Program-made: the position numbers and the translations under genes
Assembly (NCBI GenBank): GCA_021907015.1
Contig: CP091064.1
Location: forward strand, 1,612,001 to 1,676,000
Direction of reading: 5' to 3'
Source of the DNA: Pectobacterium sp. PL152
Lineage (GTDB): Bacteria; Pseudomonadota; Gammaproteobacteria; Enterobacterales; Enterobacteriaceae
Length of the DNA stretch: 64,000 nt
Shown: piece by piece, positions 10,683 through 22,109 of the stretch
Numbering within the stretch: position 1 is the stretch's first letter
Layout: each line of letters starts with the position of its first letter
The notes under the pieces: generated by a model
Seen by the model: only the letters and a program-made list of their open reading frames with translations
Databases searched by the model: none
What the model was told of the DNA's origin: nothing

Positions 10683-11998
10683 CAGCCTAACTCCTCCGCC
10701 AGACGAGCGAATTCATCGCCTCGCTGTTCAAAACTGCGGAACTGATCCAGACTTGCGCAGGCTGGCGACAGCAACACCATATCGCCCGGTTGAACGCGTT
10801 CGGCGATGACGCGCATCGCCTGTTCCATCGTTTCGGTTTGTTCAGCAATTTCCGGGCGTAACGCAGCCAATTGCTGCCCATCACGACCAAAACAATACAG
10901 ATGAATGTGTTCACCCTGTAAATACGGCACCAGCGGTGAGAAATCGGCAGATTTTCCATCACCGCCTAACAGCAGGTGCAGCGAGCCTTCGACGGTCAAA
11001 CCGCTCAATGCAGCTTCAGTGCTCCCCACGTTCGTGGCTTTAGAATCATTGATCCACCGTACGCCATTGCGTTCGAAGGCCATTTGAAAACGGTGCGGCA
11101 GCCCGGTAAACGTCGTCAGCGCCGTCAGCGCAGAAGCCCGCGGGATCTTCACGGCATCCGCCAGCGCCAGCGCCGCCAATGCATTCGTATAGTTGTGCTG
11201 GCCAACAAGTTTGATTTCACGGGTGTTAAGCACACGTTCACCATCAACCCGCAGCCAGGTTTCTCCCTGCTGACGATTAAGATGATAATCGCCAACGTCG
11301 ACACCAAAGCTACGGCAGCGCGCATCCGCACCGCGAACCGGCATAGTCAGCGCATCATCAGCATTCACAACACACAAATCTGCGTGTTCATAAATACGCA
11401 ATTTCGCTGCCCGATACTGCTGCAGACCAAACGGATAACGGTTGGTGTGATCTTCCGTCACGTTCAGAATGGTTGCCGCAGCCGCGTGCAAGCTGCTCGT
11501 CGTTTCGAGTTGGAAACTCGACAGCTCCAACACATAAAGCTGAGCGGGCTGCTCAAGCAGTTGCAGCGCGGGGAGACCGATATTACCGCCAACCCCCACC
11601 TGCCAGCCTGCAGCACGCGCCATTTCACCGACCAGCGTCGTCACCGTGCTTTTACCGTTAGAACCGGTAATCGCCACAATCGGAGCCTGCGCCTCACGGC
11701 AGAACAGTTCAATATCGCCAACGATTTCAATGCCAGCGTCGGCGGCATCACACAGAACCGGTGTCGCCAACGCAACACCGGGGCTGGCGACGATCAAATC
11801 CGCGTTCATCAGCCAGTCTTCATTCAGACTGCCGAGGTGTCGCTCTACCTGCTCAGGCAGCTTATCCAAACCCGGCGGACTGATACGGGTATCCACCACA
11901 CGCGGTACCACACCACGTGCGAGAAAGAAATCAACACAGGAGAGCCCAGTCAGGCCCAACCCGATAATGACGACTTTTTTACCCTGATAGTCCACCAT
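10682..11998 (-). CDS. murD: UDP-MurNAc-L-Ala-D-glutamate ligase
   Basis: MurD adds D-glutamate to the stem peptide. It has 438 residues, as in E. coli. The N-terminal UMAG-binding domain contains [16 protein letters not shown], the ATP loop reads [17 protein letters not shown] at about residues 107-123, and the central domain has [13 protein letters not shown] and [15 protein letters not shown]. It overlaps ftsW by one base and follows mraY by three bases. A long open frame on the opposite strand through this gene is a codon-bias shadow. Confidence 0.98.
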   Translation of the reverse strand: MVDYQGKKVVIIGLGLTGLSCVDFFLARGVVPRVVDTRISPPGLDKLPEQVERHLGSLNEDWLMNADLIVASPGVALATPVLCDAADAGIEIVGDIELFCREAQAPIVAITGSNGKSTVTTLVGEMARAAGWQVGVGGNIGLPALQLLEQPAQLYVLELSSFQLETTSSLHAAAATILNVTEDHTNRYPFGLQQYRAAKLRIYEHADLCVVNADDALTMPVRGADARCRSFGVDVGDYHLNRQQGETWLRVDGERVLNTREIKLVGQHNYTNALAALALADAVKIPRASALTALTTFTGLPHRFQMAFERNGVRWINDSKATNVGSTEAALSGLTVEGSLHLLLGGDGKSADFSPLVPYLQGEHIHLYCFGRDGQQLAALRPEIAEQTETMEQAMRVIAERVQPGDMVLLSPACASLDQFRSFEQRGDEFARLAEELG

Positions 11999-12001
11999 GT
12001 C

Positions 12002-13084
12002 TTATCGTACCTTCAGCGTTGCCAGGCCAATCAGCACCAGCATCAACGAAATAATCCAGAAACGCACAATCACGCGCGGTTCCGGCCAGCCCTTAAGTTC
12101 ATAATGATGATGAATCGGCGCCATGCGGAAAATCCGCTGCCCGCGCAACTTAAAGGACCCGACTTGCAGAATCACCGACAGCGTTTCGACCACGAAGACG
12201 CCGCCCATAATCACCAACAAAACTCCTGACGCAGGAGAACCGCGATAGTGCCCAACGCGCCACCCAGCGCTAGCGACCCGACGTCCCCCCATGAAGACCT
12301 GTGCCGGATAGGTGTTAAACCACAGGAACCCAAGCCCTGCGCCCACAATCGCGGTGCAGACGATCACCAGTTCACTGGCATGACGGATATACGGAATGTG
12401 CAGGTAACCGGCAAAATTCATGTTTCCTGTTGCCCATGCAACCAGCGCGAAGCCAGCGGCCACAAACACGGTCGGCATGATTGCCAGTCCATCCAGACCA
12501 TCAGTCAGGTTTACGGCATTACTGGTGCCAACAATCACAAAGTAGGCCAGCGCAACATAGAGCAAGCCCAGTTGCGGCATTACGTCTTTGAAAAATGGCA
12601 CAACAAGCTGCGTAGCTGGCGTATCTTTACCGATGGAATACATGGTGAAAGCCACCACGAGTGCAATCACGGACTGCCAGAAATATTTCCAGCGGGCAAT
12701 CAGCCCTTTGGTATCCTTACGGACCACTTTGCGGTAATCATCAACAAAACCGACCGCACCGTAGCCCGCTAACACCAGCAGTACGCACCAGACATACGGA
12801 TTAGACAGATTTGCCCACATCAAAACGGAAACGATAATCGCCACCAGGATCATCACGCCCCCCATTGTCGGGGTTCCGCGCTTACTGAAATGTGACTCCG
12901 GCCCTTCGTTACGCACAACCTGCCCAATCTGCAAACGCTGCAGCCAGGCGATCATGTGCGGCCCCATCCATAGGGAAATAACCAATGCGGTCAGCAGGCT
13001 GACAATGGCGCGGAACGTCAAATAAGAAAAGACGTTAAAGCCGGTATAAAGTTTGGCCAAATGTTCGGCCAGCCATACTAACAT
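12002..13084 (-). CDS. mraY: MraY translocase (internal segment out of frame)
   Basis: MraY transfers phospho-MurNAc-pentapeptide to undecaprenyl phosphate to form lipid I. The 360-residue frame has the family length, several membrane segments, the FVDDYRKV aspartates, [10 protein letters not shown], and the [11 protein letters not shown] histidine loop near the C-terminus. Between about residues 265 and 288 the frame reads [20 protein letters not shown] instead of the conserved [12 protein letters not shown] motif, which holds a catalytic Asp. The correct sequence is visible in the next frame. One extra G (run at 12285-12290) and one missing T (run at 12219-12222, A on the plus strand) explain this. 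The errors cancel, so the gene would look intact to a gene caller. Confidence 0.95.
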   Translation of the reverse strand: MLVWLAEHLAKLYTGFNVFSYLTFRAIVSLLTALVISLWMGPHMIAWLQRLQIGQVVRNEGPESHFSKRGTPTMGGVMILVAIIVSVLMWANLSNPYVWCVLLVLAGYGAVGFVDDYRKVVRKDTKGLIARWKYFWQSVIALVVAFTMYSIGKDTPATQLVVPFFKDVMPQLGLLYVALAYFVIVGTSNAVNLTDGLDGLAIMPTVFVAAGFALVAWATGNMNFAGYLHIPYIRHASELVIVCTAIVGAGLGFLWFNTYPAQVFMGGRRVASAGWRVGHYRGSPASGVLLVIMGGVFVVETLSVILQVGSFKLRGQRIFRMAPIHHHYELKGWPEPRVIVRFWIISLMLVLIGLATLKVR

Positions 13085-14438
13085 TGCGCATTCTCCTGTA
13101 ATGCATGTACAACCTGCTCCATCGCAGCACTGCGTGAGCCTTTGACCAATACGCTGATGACGTTATGTTCTGACATCAGCACCTTCAAACGTGAAACCAG
13201 CGCGGTTTTATCCTGAAAATGCTCACCCTTGCCACTGGCAGTGCCGATCAATTCACTCAACGTTCCCACACTCAATACGCGATCGATGCCCGCAGCACGC
13301 GCCGCTTCGCCTACTTGACGATGGCACTCAGGGGCTTCATCCCCAACTCGCCCATATCACCAACGACCATCACACGGTAGCCCGGCATCTCTGCCAATAC
13401 CTGTGCCGCCGCCGTCATAGAACCTACGTTGGCGTTGTAGCTGTCATCCAGCAGCAGCTTGCCTTCAGACAAGGCAATCGGGAACAGCCGCCCCGGCACT
13501 GCCTGTAGCTGGGATAATCCGGTTTTAACCGCTTCCAGCGTCGCCCCGACGGACATCGCCAGCGAAGCCGCCGCCAGTGCATTAGAAATGTTATGTCGAC
13601 CTGGTAAAGGCAGCAGAACCTGCGTTTCACCAAATGGCGTGTGCAGAGTGAAGCGCGTACCCTGCGCCAAAACGTCTACGTCGCTGGCAAAAAAATCGAT
13701 ATCGCAAGCGGCCTGCGGCGAGAAACGCCAAACAGTTTTATGATTCAGCATGACCTGCCAGTGCGGGAAATCGTTGCTGTCTGCATTCACAATCGCCACG
13801 CCGTCTGCTGGCAAACCGGCAAAAATTTCACCTTTCGCCTGCGCTACACCAGCTAATGAACCAAAACCTTCCAAATGCGCGGCAGCCAGATTGTTGACCA
13901 GCGCGCTTTCCGGCCGCACCAGATCGGTGGTATAGGCAATCTCACCAATGTGATTTGCCCCCAGCTCAATCACGGCGAACTGGTGTTCCGCCGTCAGACG
14001 CAACAGCGTGAGCGGCACACCGATATCGTTGTTGAAGTTACCAGCGGTATACAACACGGAGCCACACTGGCGCAGAATCGCTGCCGTCATTTCTTTAACT
14101 GAGGTTTTGCCGGAAGAGCCTGTCAGGGCGACAACGCGCGCCGTTGACTGCTGACGAACCCAGGCACCCAATTGGCCCAGCGCCAGACGCGTATCGCTCA
14201 CCAGCAGTTGTGGCACATTGACAGGTAAGTGCTTACTGACTAACAGAGCCGCCGCACCGCCTTTCACTGCATCCGCAGCGTAATCATGCGCGTCGAATTT
14301 CTCGCCTTTCAGCGCGATAAATAAACCGCCAGACATCAGCTTACGCGTATCGGTTGAAACATCTTCAATATCAATGCTTTCGCCAATCAGCTGCGCATTC
14401 AGCACCGTGGCAAGTTGCTGCAAGGAGACGCGAATCAT
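13078..14438 (-). CDS. murF: MurF D-Ala-D-Ala adding enzyme (frameshifted)
   Basis: MurF adds D-Ala-D-Ala to UDP-MurNAc-tripeptide, completing the pentapeptide. From [14 protein letters not shown] the frame shows the ATP loop [13 protein letters not shown] and [16 protein letters not shown]. It breaks after VVGDMGELG at the G run complementary to 13341-13344. The last ~85 codons (ending [18 protein letters not shown]) continue in another frame to 13078. Adding one G gives 453 residues, against 452 in E. coli. The gene is essential, so a sequencing error is likely. The start is set by alignment and lies 4 bases from the murE stop. The end overlaps the mraY start by 7 bases. Confidence 0.95.
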
Positions 14439-14442
14439 GCAA

Positions 14443-15921
14443 TCACCCCAGCAGACGAGCAACGGTGATACGATCGGAATAATCAAGACGCTGATTGCCG
14501 ACCAGTTGGTAGTCTTCGTGCCCTTTACCCGCAACCAGCACCACGTCATTTTCCTGCGCCTGCATAATCGCGCTAGTGACCGCTTCAGCACGTCCGTGAA
14601 TAACCTGAACGCGCCCGGCATCCAGCAGCCCGGAGAGAATATCGGCAACAATGGCCTGCGGTTCTTCGCTGCGCGGGTTATCATCAGTCACCACAACGCG
14701 ATCGGCCAGTTGTTCTGCGATGCCGCCCATAAGTGGGCGCTTACCTCTATCACGATCGCCGCCGCAGCCAAACACACACCAAAGTTTTCCCTGGCAGTGC
14801 AAACGCGCCGCTTCCAGCGCTTTTTCCAGCGCGTCCGGCGTGTGGGCGTAATCAACAACGACCGTTGGTTTTCCTTCTGCATGGAAAACTTCCATGCGGC
14901 CACATACGGGTTGCAGCTGAGAGCCCGCAATGACCAACTTGTCGAGCGGATAGCCAAGAGACAGCAGCGTTGCCAGCGCCAGCAGCATATTGCTGACGTT
15001 AAACGCGCCCATCAGGCGACTTTCGATTTCGCCGTGCCCCCAGCTTGAATCAAATGCAATCGTGGCCCCGTTGTCGTGATAATCAATCTGTGTCGCCTTC
15101 AGCCAGCGCCCACGGCAACCAGGAACCAGATTATTTCCCATGGTTACAGCAACTGCATCCGGTAACTTCGCCAACCAGCGCAGCCCGACCTCATCATCGG
15201 CATTGATAATCATCTGCCCAACACGATGCTCGGCGAACAGCGACCATTTGGCCGCTTCATAGCTTTCCATATCGCCGTGGTAATCAAGATGATCGCGGCT
15301 CAGGTTAGTGAACACCGCTGCCGCGAATGGCAATGCCGCTACACGATGCTGCACCAACCCGTGGGAAGAGACTTCCATTGCGGCAAATGTCGCGCCCTGT
15401 TCTACCAACTGGCTCAGCACCTGCTGAACATCGACAGCCGACCCAGTCGTATTTTCTGCCGGAATAGCCCGGCCTAATAGGCCGTTGCCTACGGTGCCCA
15501 TTACGGCACTCGTTTCGCCCAGCGCCTGGCTCCACTGCGCCAGAAGCTGAGTCGTCGTCGTTTTTCCGTTGGTTCCTGTTACACCAATCAGCTGTAACTT
15601 TTCCGCGGGTTGCTGATAAAAACGGCCCGCCAGCGCGGAAAGCCGCTGGTTCAGATTACTGAGGTAGACCACTGGCACACCGTGCATTTCGCGAACGGTG
15701 CCATCGGCAGCTTCACCTTCTGCTTCAGCAACGATCGCTGCTACGCCTTGCGCAATTGCCTGCGGAATATAGCGCCGTCCATCTGTTTTGTGCCCGACAA
15801 TCGCGACAAACAGATCCCCGGCAGCCGCAACGCGGCTGTCTAATGTCATTTCCCGCAGCGCGCGCACCGGGGTGTCTTGCACCCACGGCGCAAGTAAATC
15901 GCGCAAATTACGATCTGCCAC
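14443..15921 (-). CDS. murE: UDP-MurNAc-tripeptide synthetase (meso-DAP adding)
   Basis: MurE adds the third residue of the stem peptide. The DNPRSEEP motif in the C-terminal domain marks the meso-diaminopimelate-specific type used by Gram-negative bacteria. The 492-residue frame is intact, with the ATP loop [18 protein letters not shown] at about residues 115-132, [13 protein letters not shown] near the N-terminus and [13 protein letters not shown]. The start overlaps the ftsI end by 14 bases, a normal dcw arrangement. Confidence 0.98.
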   Translation of the reverse strand: MADRNLRDLLAPWVQDTPVRALREMTLDSRVAAAGDLFVAIVGHKTDGRRYIPQAIAQGVAAIVAEAEGEAADGTVREMHGVPVVYLSNLNQRLSALAGRFYQQPAEKLQLIGVTGTNGKTTTTQLLAQWSQALGETSAVMGTVGNGLLGRAIPAENTTGSAVDVQQVLSQLVEQGATFAAMEVSSHGLVQHRVAALPFAAAVFTNLSRDHLDYHGDMESYEAAKWSLFAEHRVGQMIINADDEVGLRWLAKLPDAVAVTMGNNLVPGCRGRWLKATQIDYHDNGATIAFDSSWGHGEIESRLMGAFNVSNMLLALATLLSLGYPLDKLVIAGSQLQPVCGRMEVFHAEGKPTVVVDYAHTPDALEKALEAARLHCQGKLWCVFGCGGDRDRGKRPLMGGIAEQLADRVVVTDDNPRSEEPQAIVADILSGLLDAGRVQVIHGRAEAVTSAIMQAQENDVVLVAGKGHEDYQLVGNQRLDYSDRITVARLLG

Positions 15922-17671
15922 CTGATCCCTCTTCTCTATTAATTACAAACTCGTTTTTGTCGCCTGACGGCAACGCATCCGGTTCGATATTCATCGTACG
16001 CAGAACGCCACCCATGATGGCGCCAAAGATTGGTGCAGAAACTGCACCGCCGTAGTACTTCCCTGCCTGCGGATCGTTGATCACGACAACCAGAGCAAAA
16101 CGCGGGTTACTGGCTGGAGCTACGCCCGCTGTATAAGCAATATATTTATTGATGTACTTACCATCCGGGCCGACTTTTTTAGCTGTACCGGTTTTAATCG
16201 CGATACGGTAGCCTTTGATAGCCGCTTTGGTACCGCCGCCGCCGGGCAGCGCAACGCTTTCCATCATGTGCACCACGGAACGCACCAGCGCTTCAGGGAA
16301 GACGCGCTCGCCAGGAACCGGTGGATCAACTTTAGTAATCGACAGCGGACGATAAATGCCGAAACTGCCGATCGTGGCATAGACTCGCGCTAACTGTAAC
16401 GGTGTTACCATCAGCCCGTAGCCGAAAGAAAAGGTGGCCCTCTCTATGTCAGACCACCGTTGTTTTTGAGGGTATAAGCCACTGCTTTCTCCGACCAACC
16501 CCAAATTGGTCGCTTTTCCTAATCCAAAACGCGAGTAAGTATCTACCAGCGCAGAGGAAGGCATCGCTAACGCCAGTCTGGAAACACCGACGTTACTCGA
16601 TTTCTGCAGCACGCCCGCCAGCGTCAATTCGCTGTAGCGCGCCACGTCTTTGATTTCATGACCATTGATGTAGTAAGGCAGCGTGTTGAGCACGCTATTT
16701 TCTTTGACGACACCGCGTTGCAGCGCCGTCATCACTACCATCGGTTTCACCGTAGAACCCGGTTCGAAGATATCGGTGATGGCGCGGTTACGCATAATCT
16801 CTTTCGGCGTATCCGCCAAATTGTTCGGGTTATAAGACGGGCTATTCGCCATCGCCAGCACTTCACCGGTATTCACATCAACCAGCACGGCCGTACCTGA
16901 CTCGGCTTTGTTAAAGGCAACCGCGTTGTTGAGTTCACGGTAAACCAGCGCCTGCAAACGTTCATCAATACTCAGCGCCAGATTATGCGCCGCCTGACTA
17001 TCGACAGAGGAGATATCTTCAATCACACGACCAAACCGGTCTTTACGCACGGTTCGTTCACCGGGTTGCCCTGTCAGCCAGCGATCAAAGCTTTTCTCTA
17101 CCCCTTCAATGCCCTGTCCATCGATATTAGTGAATCCGATAAGGTGAGAGGTCACTTGTCCGGAAGGATAGTACCGGCGAGATTCCTGCCGCAGATTAAT
17201 GCCCGGCAGTTTCAGTTTATGGACGTATTCGCCAATGGCAGGATTCACCTGGCGAGCGAGGTAAACAAAGCGCCCTTTCGGGTTAGCGTTGATCTTCGTG
17301 GCCAATTGATCCAATGGGATATCGAGCGCGTCAGACAGTGCTTTCCAGCGCGTATCCAACGTAATACCGCCACGATCGTTCACTTCTTTCGGATCCGCCC
17401 AAACGGCATTCACCGGTACGCTGACAGCCAAAGGACGACCTGCGCGATCGCTGATCATACCGCGTGCCGTCGGCACTTCCTGCACGCGCAGGGAACGCAT
17501 ATCGCCTTCGCGCACCAGTTTGTCTGGGTTGATCACCTGAAGGTAAGCCGCGCGCGCCATCAAGCCAAACATCGCAAGCAGGATACAGCCGCAAAGCAAC
17601 GCAAAACGCCAGCTAACAAAGCTGGCTTGATCTTCCTGGCGCTTTAACTTTCCTGTACGGGCTGCTTTCAT
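15908..17671 (-). CDS. ftsI: FtsI (PBP3) septal transpeptidase
   Basis: FtsI is the class B penicillin-binding protein that cross-links septal peptidoglycan together with FtsW. The 587-residue protein has a cytoplasmic N-terminus, one membrane anchor at about 22-42 ([22 protein letters not shown]) and the pedestal domain. The transpeptidase motifs follow in order: STVK (serine near 307), SSN (near 360) and KTGT (near 495). It lies 23 bases after ftsL. Confidence 0.98.
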   Translation of the reverse strand: MKAARTGKLKRQEDQASFVSWRFALLCGCILLAMFGLMARAAYLQVINPDKLVREGDMRSLRVQEVPTARGMISDRAGRPLAVSVPVNAVWADPKEVNDRGGITLDTRWKALSDALDIPLDQLATKINANPKGRFVYLARQVNPAIGEYVHKLKLPGINLRQESRRYYPSGQVTSHLIGFTNIDGQGIEGVEKSFDRWLTGQPGERTVRKDRFGRVIEDISSVDSQAAHNLALSIDERLQALVYRELNNAVAFNKAESGTAVLVDVNTGEVLAMANSPSYNPNNLADTPKEIMRNRAITDIFEPGSTVKPMVVMTALQRGVVKENSVLNTLPYYINGHEIKDVARYSELTLAGVLQKSSNVGVSRLALAMPSSALVDTYSRFGLGKATNLGLVGESSGLYPQKQRWSDIERATFSFGYGLMVTPLQLARVYATIGSFGIYRPLSITKVDPPVPGERVFPEALVRSVVHMMESVALPGGGGTKAAIKGYRIAIKTGTAKKVGPDGKYINKYIAYTAGVAPASNPRFALVVVINDPQAGKYYGGAVSAPIFGAIMGGVLRTMNIEPDALPSGDKNEFVINREEGSGGRS

Positions 17672-17694
17672 GCTTGACTAGTTGCCTATTGAGT

Positions 17695-18015
17695 TCATTG
17701 CTTAACCACAATATTTTCCTGTGACGGATCGACATGCCCCATTTGCAGCTTTTCCGTCGCGATCCGCTCAACGCGGCTATGATCCCCGAGAGAGTTCTCC
17801 TCCAGGATCAGATTTCGCCATTCGATATCCAGCGCATCACGCTCCAGCAGAAGCTGCTCGCGTTCCGCTGTCAGCAAGCGCGTCTTGTGCGCCGTTGTCA
17901 CCACAAAAACGGCAGAAACCAGTACGGCAATCATCAGCAACATGGGGAGCTTTGCATTACGCAGCAGATCCTCACCGATGACGCCAACCAGAGTGTGCCG
18001 TTCGTTACCAATCAT
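17695..18015 (-). CDS. ftsL: FtsL cell division protein
   Basis: FtsL is a small bitopic protein that forms the FtsQBL complex and helps activate FtsWI. The 106-residue protein has a short cytoplasmic part, one membrane helix at about 20-42 ([22 protein letters not shown]) and a periplasmic coiled coil with leucine heptads ([20 protein letters not shown]). The start overlaps the rsmH stop by 4 bases, pointing to translational coupling. Confidence 0.97.
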   Translation of the reverse strand: MIGNERHTLVGVIGEDLLRNAKLPMLLMIAVLVSAVFVVTTAHKTRLLTAEREQLLLERDALDIEWRNLILEENSLGDHSRVERIATEKLQMGHVDPSQENIVVKQ

Positions 18016-18956
18016 GCCGGCAGTCTCTCAGCGAACCGCAGCACGGAGCTACGCGCGCGCGGGTTTTCTGCAATTTCTGCTTCCGAAGGCATCAGTTTCT
18101 TTCCGACGGCTTTTAACGTCTGGCCGCCCTGACTGCGCAACTGCTCTTCCGTTAACGGCAGGCCAGCAGGCACCTGTGGCCCACGGCTCTGATGGCGAAT
18201 AAACCGTTTCACGATTCGATCTTCTAACGAGTGGAAGCTGATAACCGACAGACGTCCCTGCGGAGCCAGTACGCTTAACGCGCCTTCTAACGCACGCTCG
18301 ATCTCTTCCAGCTCACTGTTGATGTAAATGCGGATCGCCTGAAAACTGCGTGTCGCCGGGTGCTTATGTTTTTCTCTCACCGGGCTGGCTGCCGCAATCA
18401 ATTCGGCCAGCTCTTTTGTCCGCGTCATCGGCTCAGTGCGATTACGCTCGACAATCGCGCGGGCAATGCGTTTAGCAAAACGCTCTTCGCCGAACGTTTT
18501 CAAGACCCAGACAATGTCGTCAGCTTCCGCTTTCATCAACCATTCGGCAGCAGACAAGCCGCGCGTCGGATCCATACGCATATCCAGCGGGCCATCGCGC
18601 ATAAATGAGAATCCACGTTCAGGGTCATCAAGCTGTGGGGAAGAAACGCCAAGATCGAGCAGAACACCGTCGATCTGCCCGGTCAGCCCGAGTTCCGCCA
18701 CATACTCCGCCATAGCGGAAAACGGCCCGTGAATAATAGAGAAACGAGGATCGTCAATCGCCTTGGCAGCTTCAATAGCCTGAGGATCGCGATCGATAGC
18801 TAACAGACGTCCTTCCGGCCCCAGTTGGGAAAGAATCAGACGAGAGTGACCACCGCGGCCAAATGTGCCGTCGATGTATATGCCGCCGCTGCGAATGTTC
18901 AGACCATTTACGGCCTCATCCAACAGGACGGTGGTATGTTTATAATTTTCCAGCAT
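18012..18956 (-). CDS. rsmH: 16S rRNA m4C1402 methyltransferase RsmH
   Basis: RsmH (formerly MraW) methylates N4 of C1402 in the ribosomal P site using S-adenosylmethionine. The 314-residue frame is intact, with [16 protein letters not shown] as the SAM loop at about residues 27-42, [22 protein letters not shown] and [16 protein letters not shown]. It is the second gene of the cluster, with a 2-base gap after mraZ and a 4-base overlap with ftsL. Confidence 0.98.
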   Translation of the reverse strand: MLENYKHTTVLLDEAVNGLNIRSGGIYIDGTFGRGGHSRLILSQLGPEGRLLAIDRDPQAIEAAKAIDDPRFSIIHGPFSAMAEYVAELGLTGQIDGVLLDLGVSSPQLDDPERGFSFMRDGPLDMRMDPTRGLSAAEWLMKAEADDIVWVLKTFGEERFAKRIARAIVERNRTEPMTRTKELAELIAAASPVREKHKHPATRSFQAIRIYINSELEEIERALEGALSVLAPQGRLSVISFHSLEDRIVKRFIRHQSRGPQVPAGLPLTEEQLRSQGGQTLKAVGKKLMPSEAEIAENPRARSSVLRFAERLPA

Positions 18957-18958
18957 GA

Positions 18959-19417
18959 CTATAGCGATAGGTCCTGCAACCGCTCAGACAAGGGTTCCTG
19001 AGTCGATTGTTCAGCGTCAATATCATCCCTGACCTGTTGATACCAAGTCTGTTCATCCCACAGCTCAAACTTGTTGAACTGTCCGACTAGCATCACTTCT
19101 TTTTTAAGGTCCGCATGCTGCCTTAACGTATTCGCAATCAACAAACGCCCTGCACTATCCATTTGGCACTCGCTGGCATGCCCCAATAACAGCCGCTGAA
19201 CGCGGCGTTCAGCTGGGTTCATGCTCGATAAGCGAGACAGCTTTTGTTCAATGATTTCCCATTCAGGTAAGGGATAAAGCAGCAGGCATGGCTGATGCAG
19301 ATCAATGGTGCAAACCATTTGACCTTGCGATTCCCCGTTCAGCATTTCCCGGTATCGGGTAGGCACAGCAAGGCGCCCTTTACTGTCGAGGTTAACCAGC
19401 GTAGCCCCACGAAACAT
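18959..19417 (-). CDS. mraZ: MraZ transcriptional regulator
   Basis: MraZ is an AbrB-like DNA-binding protein that represses the dcw cluster promoter, and is known in E. coli as an autoregulator. The 152-residue protein has two MraZ repeats, each with a DxxGR motif: [15 protein letters not shown] near residues 10-24 and [15 protein letters not shown] near 80-95. It is the first gene of the 16-gene run down to ftsZ and lpxC, directly behind its own operator boxes. Confidence 0.98.
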   Translation of the reverse strand: MFRGATLVNLDSKGRLAVPTRYREMLNGESQGQMVCTIDLHQPCLLLYPLPEWEIIEQKLSRLSSMNPAERRVQRLLLGHASECQMDSAGRLLIANTLRQHADLKKEVMLVGQFNKFELWDEQTWYQQVRDDIDAEQSTQEPLSERLQDLSL

Positions 19418-19445
19418 ACCTGAGTTACCCCTTCATAACCTTTTT

Positions 19446-19470
19446 CACCACTTTATCCCACAAAATCCCA
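19446..19470 (-). promoter_or_regulatory. MraZ operator boxes
   Basis: On the minus strand, ahead of mraZ, three boxes stand in perfect 10-base register: TGGGA, N5, TGGGA, N5, TGGTG. This matches the TGGGN direct repeats with 5-base spacers bound by E. coli MraZ. The third box is degenerate. The boxes lie just downstream of the predicted transcription start, as expected for a repressor site. Confidence 0.85.
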
Positions 19471-19478
19471 CCTTTAAG

Positions 19479-19508
19479 AGTGTACGGAGGGTATGAAAAC
19501 CTTGTCAA
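19479..19508 (-). promoter_or_regulatory. dcw cluster promoter (Pmra)
   Basis: The minus strand has TTGACA (19508-19503), an 18-base spacer and TACACT (19484-19479), which is a good sigma-70 promoter. The expected start near 19472 lies at the edge of the MraZ boxes. In E. coli the equivalent promoter drives most of the division and wall cluster. Confidence 0.8.
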
Positions 19509-20303
19509 GCCAGAGCTGGCGCGCTTTGGGATTATTCCTGAATGAATTGGGGCCGGCATAGAGATAAAAGGAATAAGGAGTCAAAATTAACGAAGATTAA
19601 CGTCATGATAATTTGAGAAAAATTCATAACGGAATGGGAGCATTACACACATATCGCTATCCACATCAACATCTCGATTATTTTTCTTGTCACAAGCAGA
19701 TACCAAAGACAACGGTTTTCAGAATTGTCTTACTAGCCCAGAACACCTTGAATACCAAGGCCTGCGTGAGTCTGCAGAATCATACCGCTATGGGTAACAG
19801 TTGCTCAATGTCACATTTTTAACATCAACATCATCGATTCTTGATTAATCAGCTGATTTACCTTACTCAAGGCTCCCCTCACCAACGAGTACGGTTTTCT
19901 GAACAGGAATACAGGCTCAGAAAACGGGTCGAATTACGTGTGCAACGCCTCCCCAAGAGAAGCATGAAAAGCGGCGTCACAAGCAGCCCTTTTTATCGGT
20001 CATTTACTCACTTCCTTTAACGCTTTAATGCAATTACCTCCCCGCGGAAACGCCTCGTACTGAAAAAACCATAACGATTTGTTTTTAAATAATTTTAAAT
20101 CTCTTGTCGCGATAAAAACGGGAAATTTATCGGATAGACATAAAGTAGCGGGAAAGTATAAAAACAATCACAAATAAATATTTTTACCTAGTACAAAGCC
20201 AATCATTCAGTGATGTAAACTACACAAACAAAATAAGGCATGACAAAAAACCATACAAAACCATTACACCAGTTTATCCGCCCTAAGAATGGAGCAGCCC
20301 GGT
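19509..20303. other. Non-coding gap between mraZ and alaE
   Basis: This 795-base stretch is AT-rich and holds no convincing gene. The longest open frame (19613-19822) has no good ribosome-binding site and no recognisable protein. One perfect 9-base inverted repeat, GTTTTCTGA at 19894-19902 and TCAGAAAAC at 19917-19925, has a 14-base loop and no T tract. It is unassigned and could be an operator or part of a small RNA. The alaE promoter must lie in the right part. Confidence 0.5.
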
Positions 20304-20740
20304 ATGTTTTCCCCGACGTCACGATTGCGAAGTGCCACCGCAGATACCTTTGCGCTCGTTGTCTATTGTTTCATCACCGGCATGGCAATAGAAATCATGC
20401 TTTCGGGATGAGCTTCGAGCAATCGCTGTCTTCACGTTTACTGTCTATCCCCGTGAATATTGCCATTGCCTGGCCGTACGGGCAGTATCGCGATCGCGTG
20501 TTGAATATCGCCAGACGTCACGGTGGTGAGCATTTTCTAGTGCGCAGCGTTGCCGATCTGTTTGCCTATGTCAGTTTCCAATCCCCGGTTTACGCCATCA
20601 TTCTCTGGTCTATCGGGGCGAGTCCCGCCCAAATCCTGACGGCCGTTACCAGTAACCTGGTGATATCGATGGTGACAGGCGTGATATACGGTTATTTCCT
20701 GGAATATTGCCGTCGGCTATTCCGCGTGGCATTGCCATAA
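20304..20740 (+). CDS. alaE: AlaE L-alanine exporter (frameshifted)
   Basis: AlaE is a small inner-membrane exporter of L-alanine. The ATG at 20304 has GGAG nine bases upstream and reads [20 protein letters not shown], as in E. coli AlaE. The frame stops at GGATGA because the G run at 20405-20407 is one base short. The rest continues from [20 protein letters not shown] to the stop at 20740, with four membrane segments and the conserved tail [12 protein letters not shown]. With the base restored the protein is about 145 residues. Other upstream frames joined to the C-terminal part give a nonsense N-terminus. Confidence 0.9.
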
Positions 20741-20794
20741 AAGCGAAGTAAGCGTGGGCCGTGAATTGAGATTGAGCAGTAGAAAGTAGTCAGG

Positions 20795-20820
20795 AAAAGC
20801 GCCATAGTCATCTATGGCGC
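20795..20820 (-). terminator. Terminator after cra
   Basis: The perfect 9-base stem GCGCCATAG / CTATGGCGC with a 4-base loop is followed on the minus strand by TTTTCC. It lies 14 bases past the cra stop and 58 bases past the convergent alaE stop, so it may serve both sides. The T tract favours cra. Confidence 0.75.
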
Positions 20821-20833
20821 AGAAAGGCAGAGA

Positions 20834-21838
20834 TTACACGCGGCTCAGTGAGCCACGACGGTACAGGTTACGCCGGATACGATTCAAACCTGGCTTCGGC
20901 CTTTTCGGTTCATCCAGACTGGCCAGCACCAGTTCCAGTACGCGTTCCGCGACTTCACGATGGCGCTGAGCGACAGACAATACCGGGCATTCCAGATAAT
21001 CCAACAGCTCATTATCACCAAAGGTCGCGATAGCCAGATTATTCGGCAAGCGCCCGTTAATCTTCAGGTTGACGTCCATCACTCCCTGCAATAGCGGGAA
21101 TGAAGTGGTGAATAACGCTTCGGGCATAGGATTATTTTTCAAATAATCCATAAACGCGGCAGCGGCAGCTACGCGTTCATAGCTATTAGAATAAAGGTAA
21201 TTCACTTCACGCGGATCGCCCGCCCACGCCTGACGAAACCCTTGCTCACGCAAGAAGCTGACGGAAAGCTCAGGCAAGGCGCCAAGATACAGTACCGATT
21301 TCGCAGGCACTTTGCGTAATTCCTGCGCCAGCATTTCGGCATCTTCAAGATCGGCCCCCACCACGCTGGTGAAGTGCTCACGATCTAACGCCCTGTCTAA
21401 CGCAATAATCGGCAGGCTGCCGTTGATCCAACGTTGATAAAACGGGTGCTCCGGCGGTAATGCGGTAGACACAATAATCGCGTCAACCTGGCGCTGCAAC
21501 AGATGCTCAATACACCGCATCTCATTGTCTGGCTGATCTTCTGAACACGCAATTAATAGCTGATATCCGCGCTGTCTGGCCTGACGCTCCAGATAATTGG
21601 CGATGCGTGTATAGCTGGTATTTTCCAAATCGGGAATAACCAAACCAATTGAACGTGTGCGCCCGGCACGTAATCCAGCCGCGACGGCATTGGGATGATA
21701 ATTGTGCTCCCTGACGACAGCCATGACTTTCTCAACGGTCTTATCGCTAACGCGATATTGTTTTGCTTTCCCGTTAATGACATAGCTGGCTGTCGTGCGT
21801 GAAACACCCGCAAGACGCGCGATTTCATCCAGTTTCAC
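20834..21838 (-). CDS. cra: Cra (FruR) catabolite repressor/activator
   Basis: Cra is a LacI-family regulator of central carbon flow that senses fructose 1-phosphate or fructose 1,6-bisphosphate. The 334-residue protein begins [38 protein letters not shown]. This is the characteristic FruR helix-turn-helix, whose hinge is longer than in most LacI proteins. A periplasmic-binding-protein-like effector domain follows from about residue 62 ([24 protein letters not shown]). It keeps the E. coli position next to ilvIH, with alaE inserted between it and mraZ. Confidence 0.97.
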   Translation of the reverse strand: MKLDEIARLAGVSRTTASYVINGKAKQYRVSDKTVEKVMAVVREHNYHPNAVAAGLRAGRTRSIGLVIPDLENTSYTRIANYLERQARQRGYQLLIACSEDQPDNEMRCIEHLLQRQVDAIIVSTALPPEHPFYQRWINGSLPIIALDRALDREHFTSVVGADLEDAEMLAQELRKVPAKSVLYLGALPELSVSFLREQGFRQAWAGDPREVNYLYSNSYERVAAAAAFMDYLKNNPMPEALFTTSFPLLQGVMDVNLKINGRLPNNLAIATFGDNELLDYLECPVLSVAQRHREVAERVLELVLASLDEPKRPKPGLNRIRRNLYRRGSLSRV

Positions 21839-22053
21839 GGTAACCCCTTAGTAGGCCGGAAAATAAGTAGGCCGGCTAAACAATAAATAGTGTGATGACC
21901 ATAAAATCATCATGGATATGGCGTAGATCTAACAGCAGAAGCTTTTGTACGGCAACTGCTTTTATCACGTTACCGACATATTTCAAGCTGCCATATCAAT
22001 AATGGATGTCTTTTAAGCTGAAATATATTGTGTCTATATAAGATAAGGGAAAT

Positions 22054-22080
22054 AAAAAGGCCCGATACTATTATCGGGCC
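22054..22080 (-). terminator. ilvIH operon terminator
   Basis: The 9-base stem GGCCCGATA / TATCGGGCC with loop CTAT is followed on the minus strand by TTTTTATTT. It lies 30 bases after the ilvH stop and is a strong intrinsic terminator. Confidence 0.9.
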
Positions 22081-22109
22081 TCTTAAAAGAAAAAGCAGCG
22101 AAAAGTCGA

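Noticed and set aside
10976..12229. 417-codon open frame on the plus strand opposite murD
   Set aside because: It lies fully over murD and the mraY end on the other strand, is rich in R, H, Q and T as expected from a complement of coding sequence, and has no family motif.
19613..19822. 69-codon open frame in the mraZ-alaE gap
   Set aside because: No ribosome-binding site, no recognisable motif and AT-rich composition like the rest of the gap.
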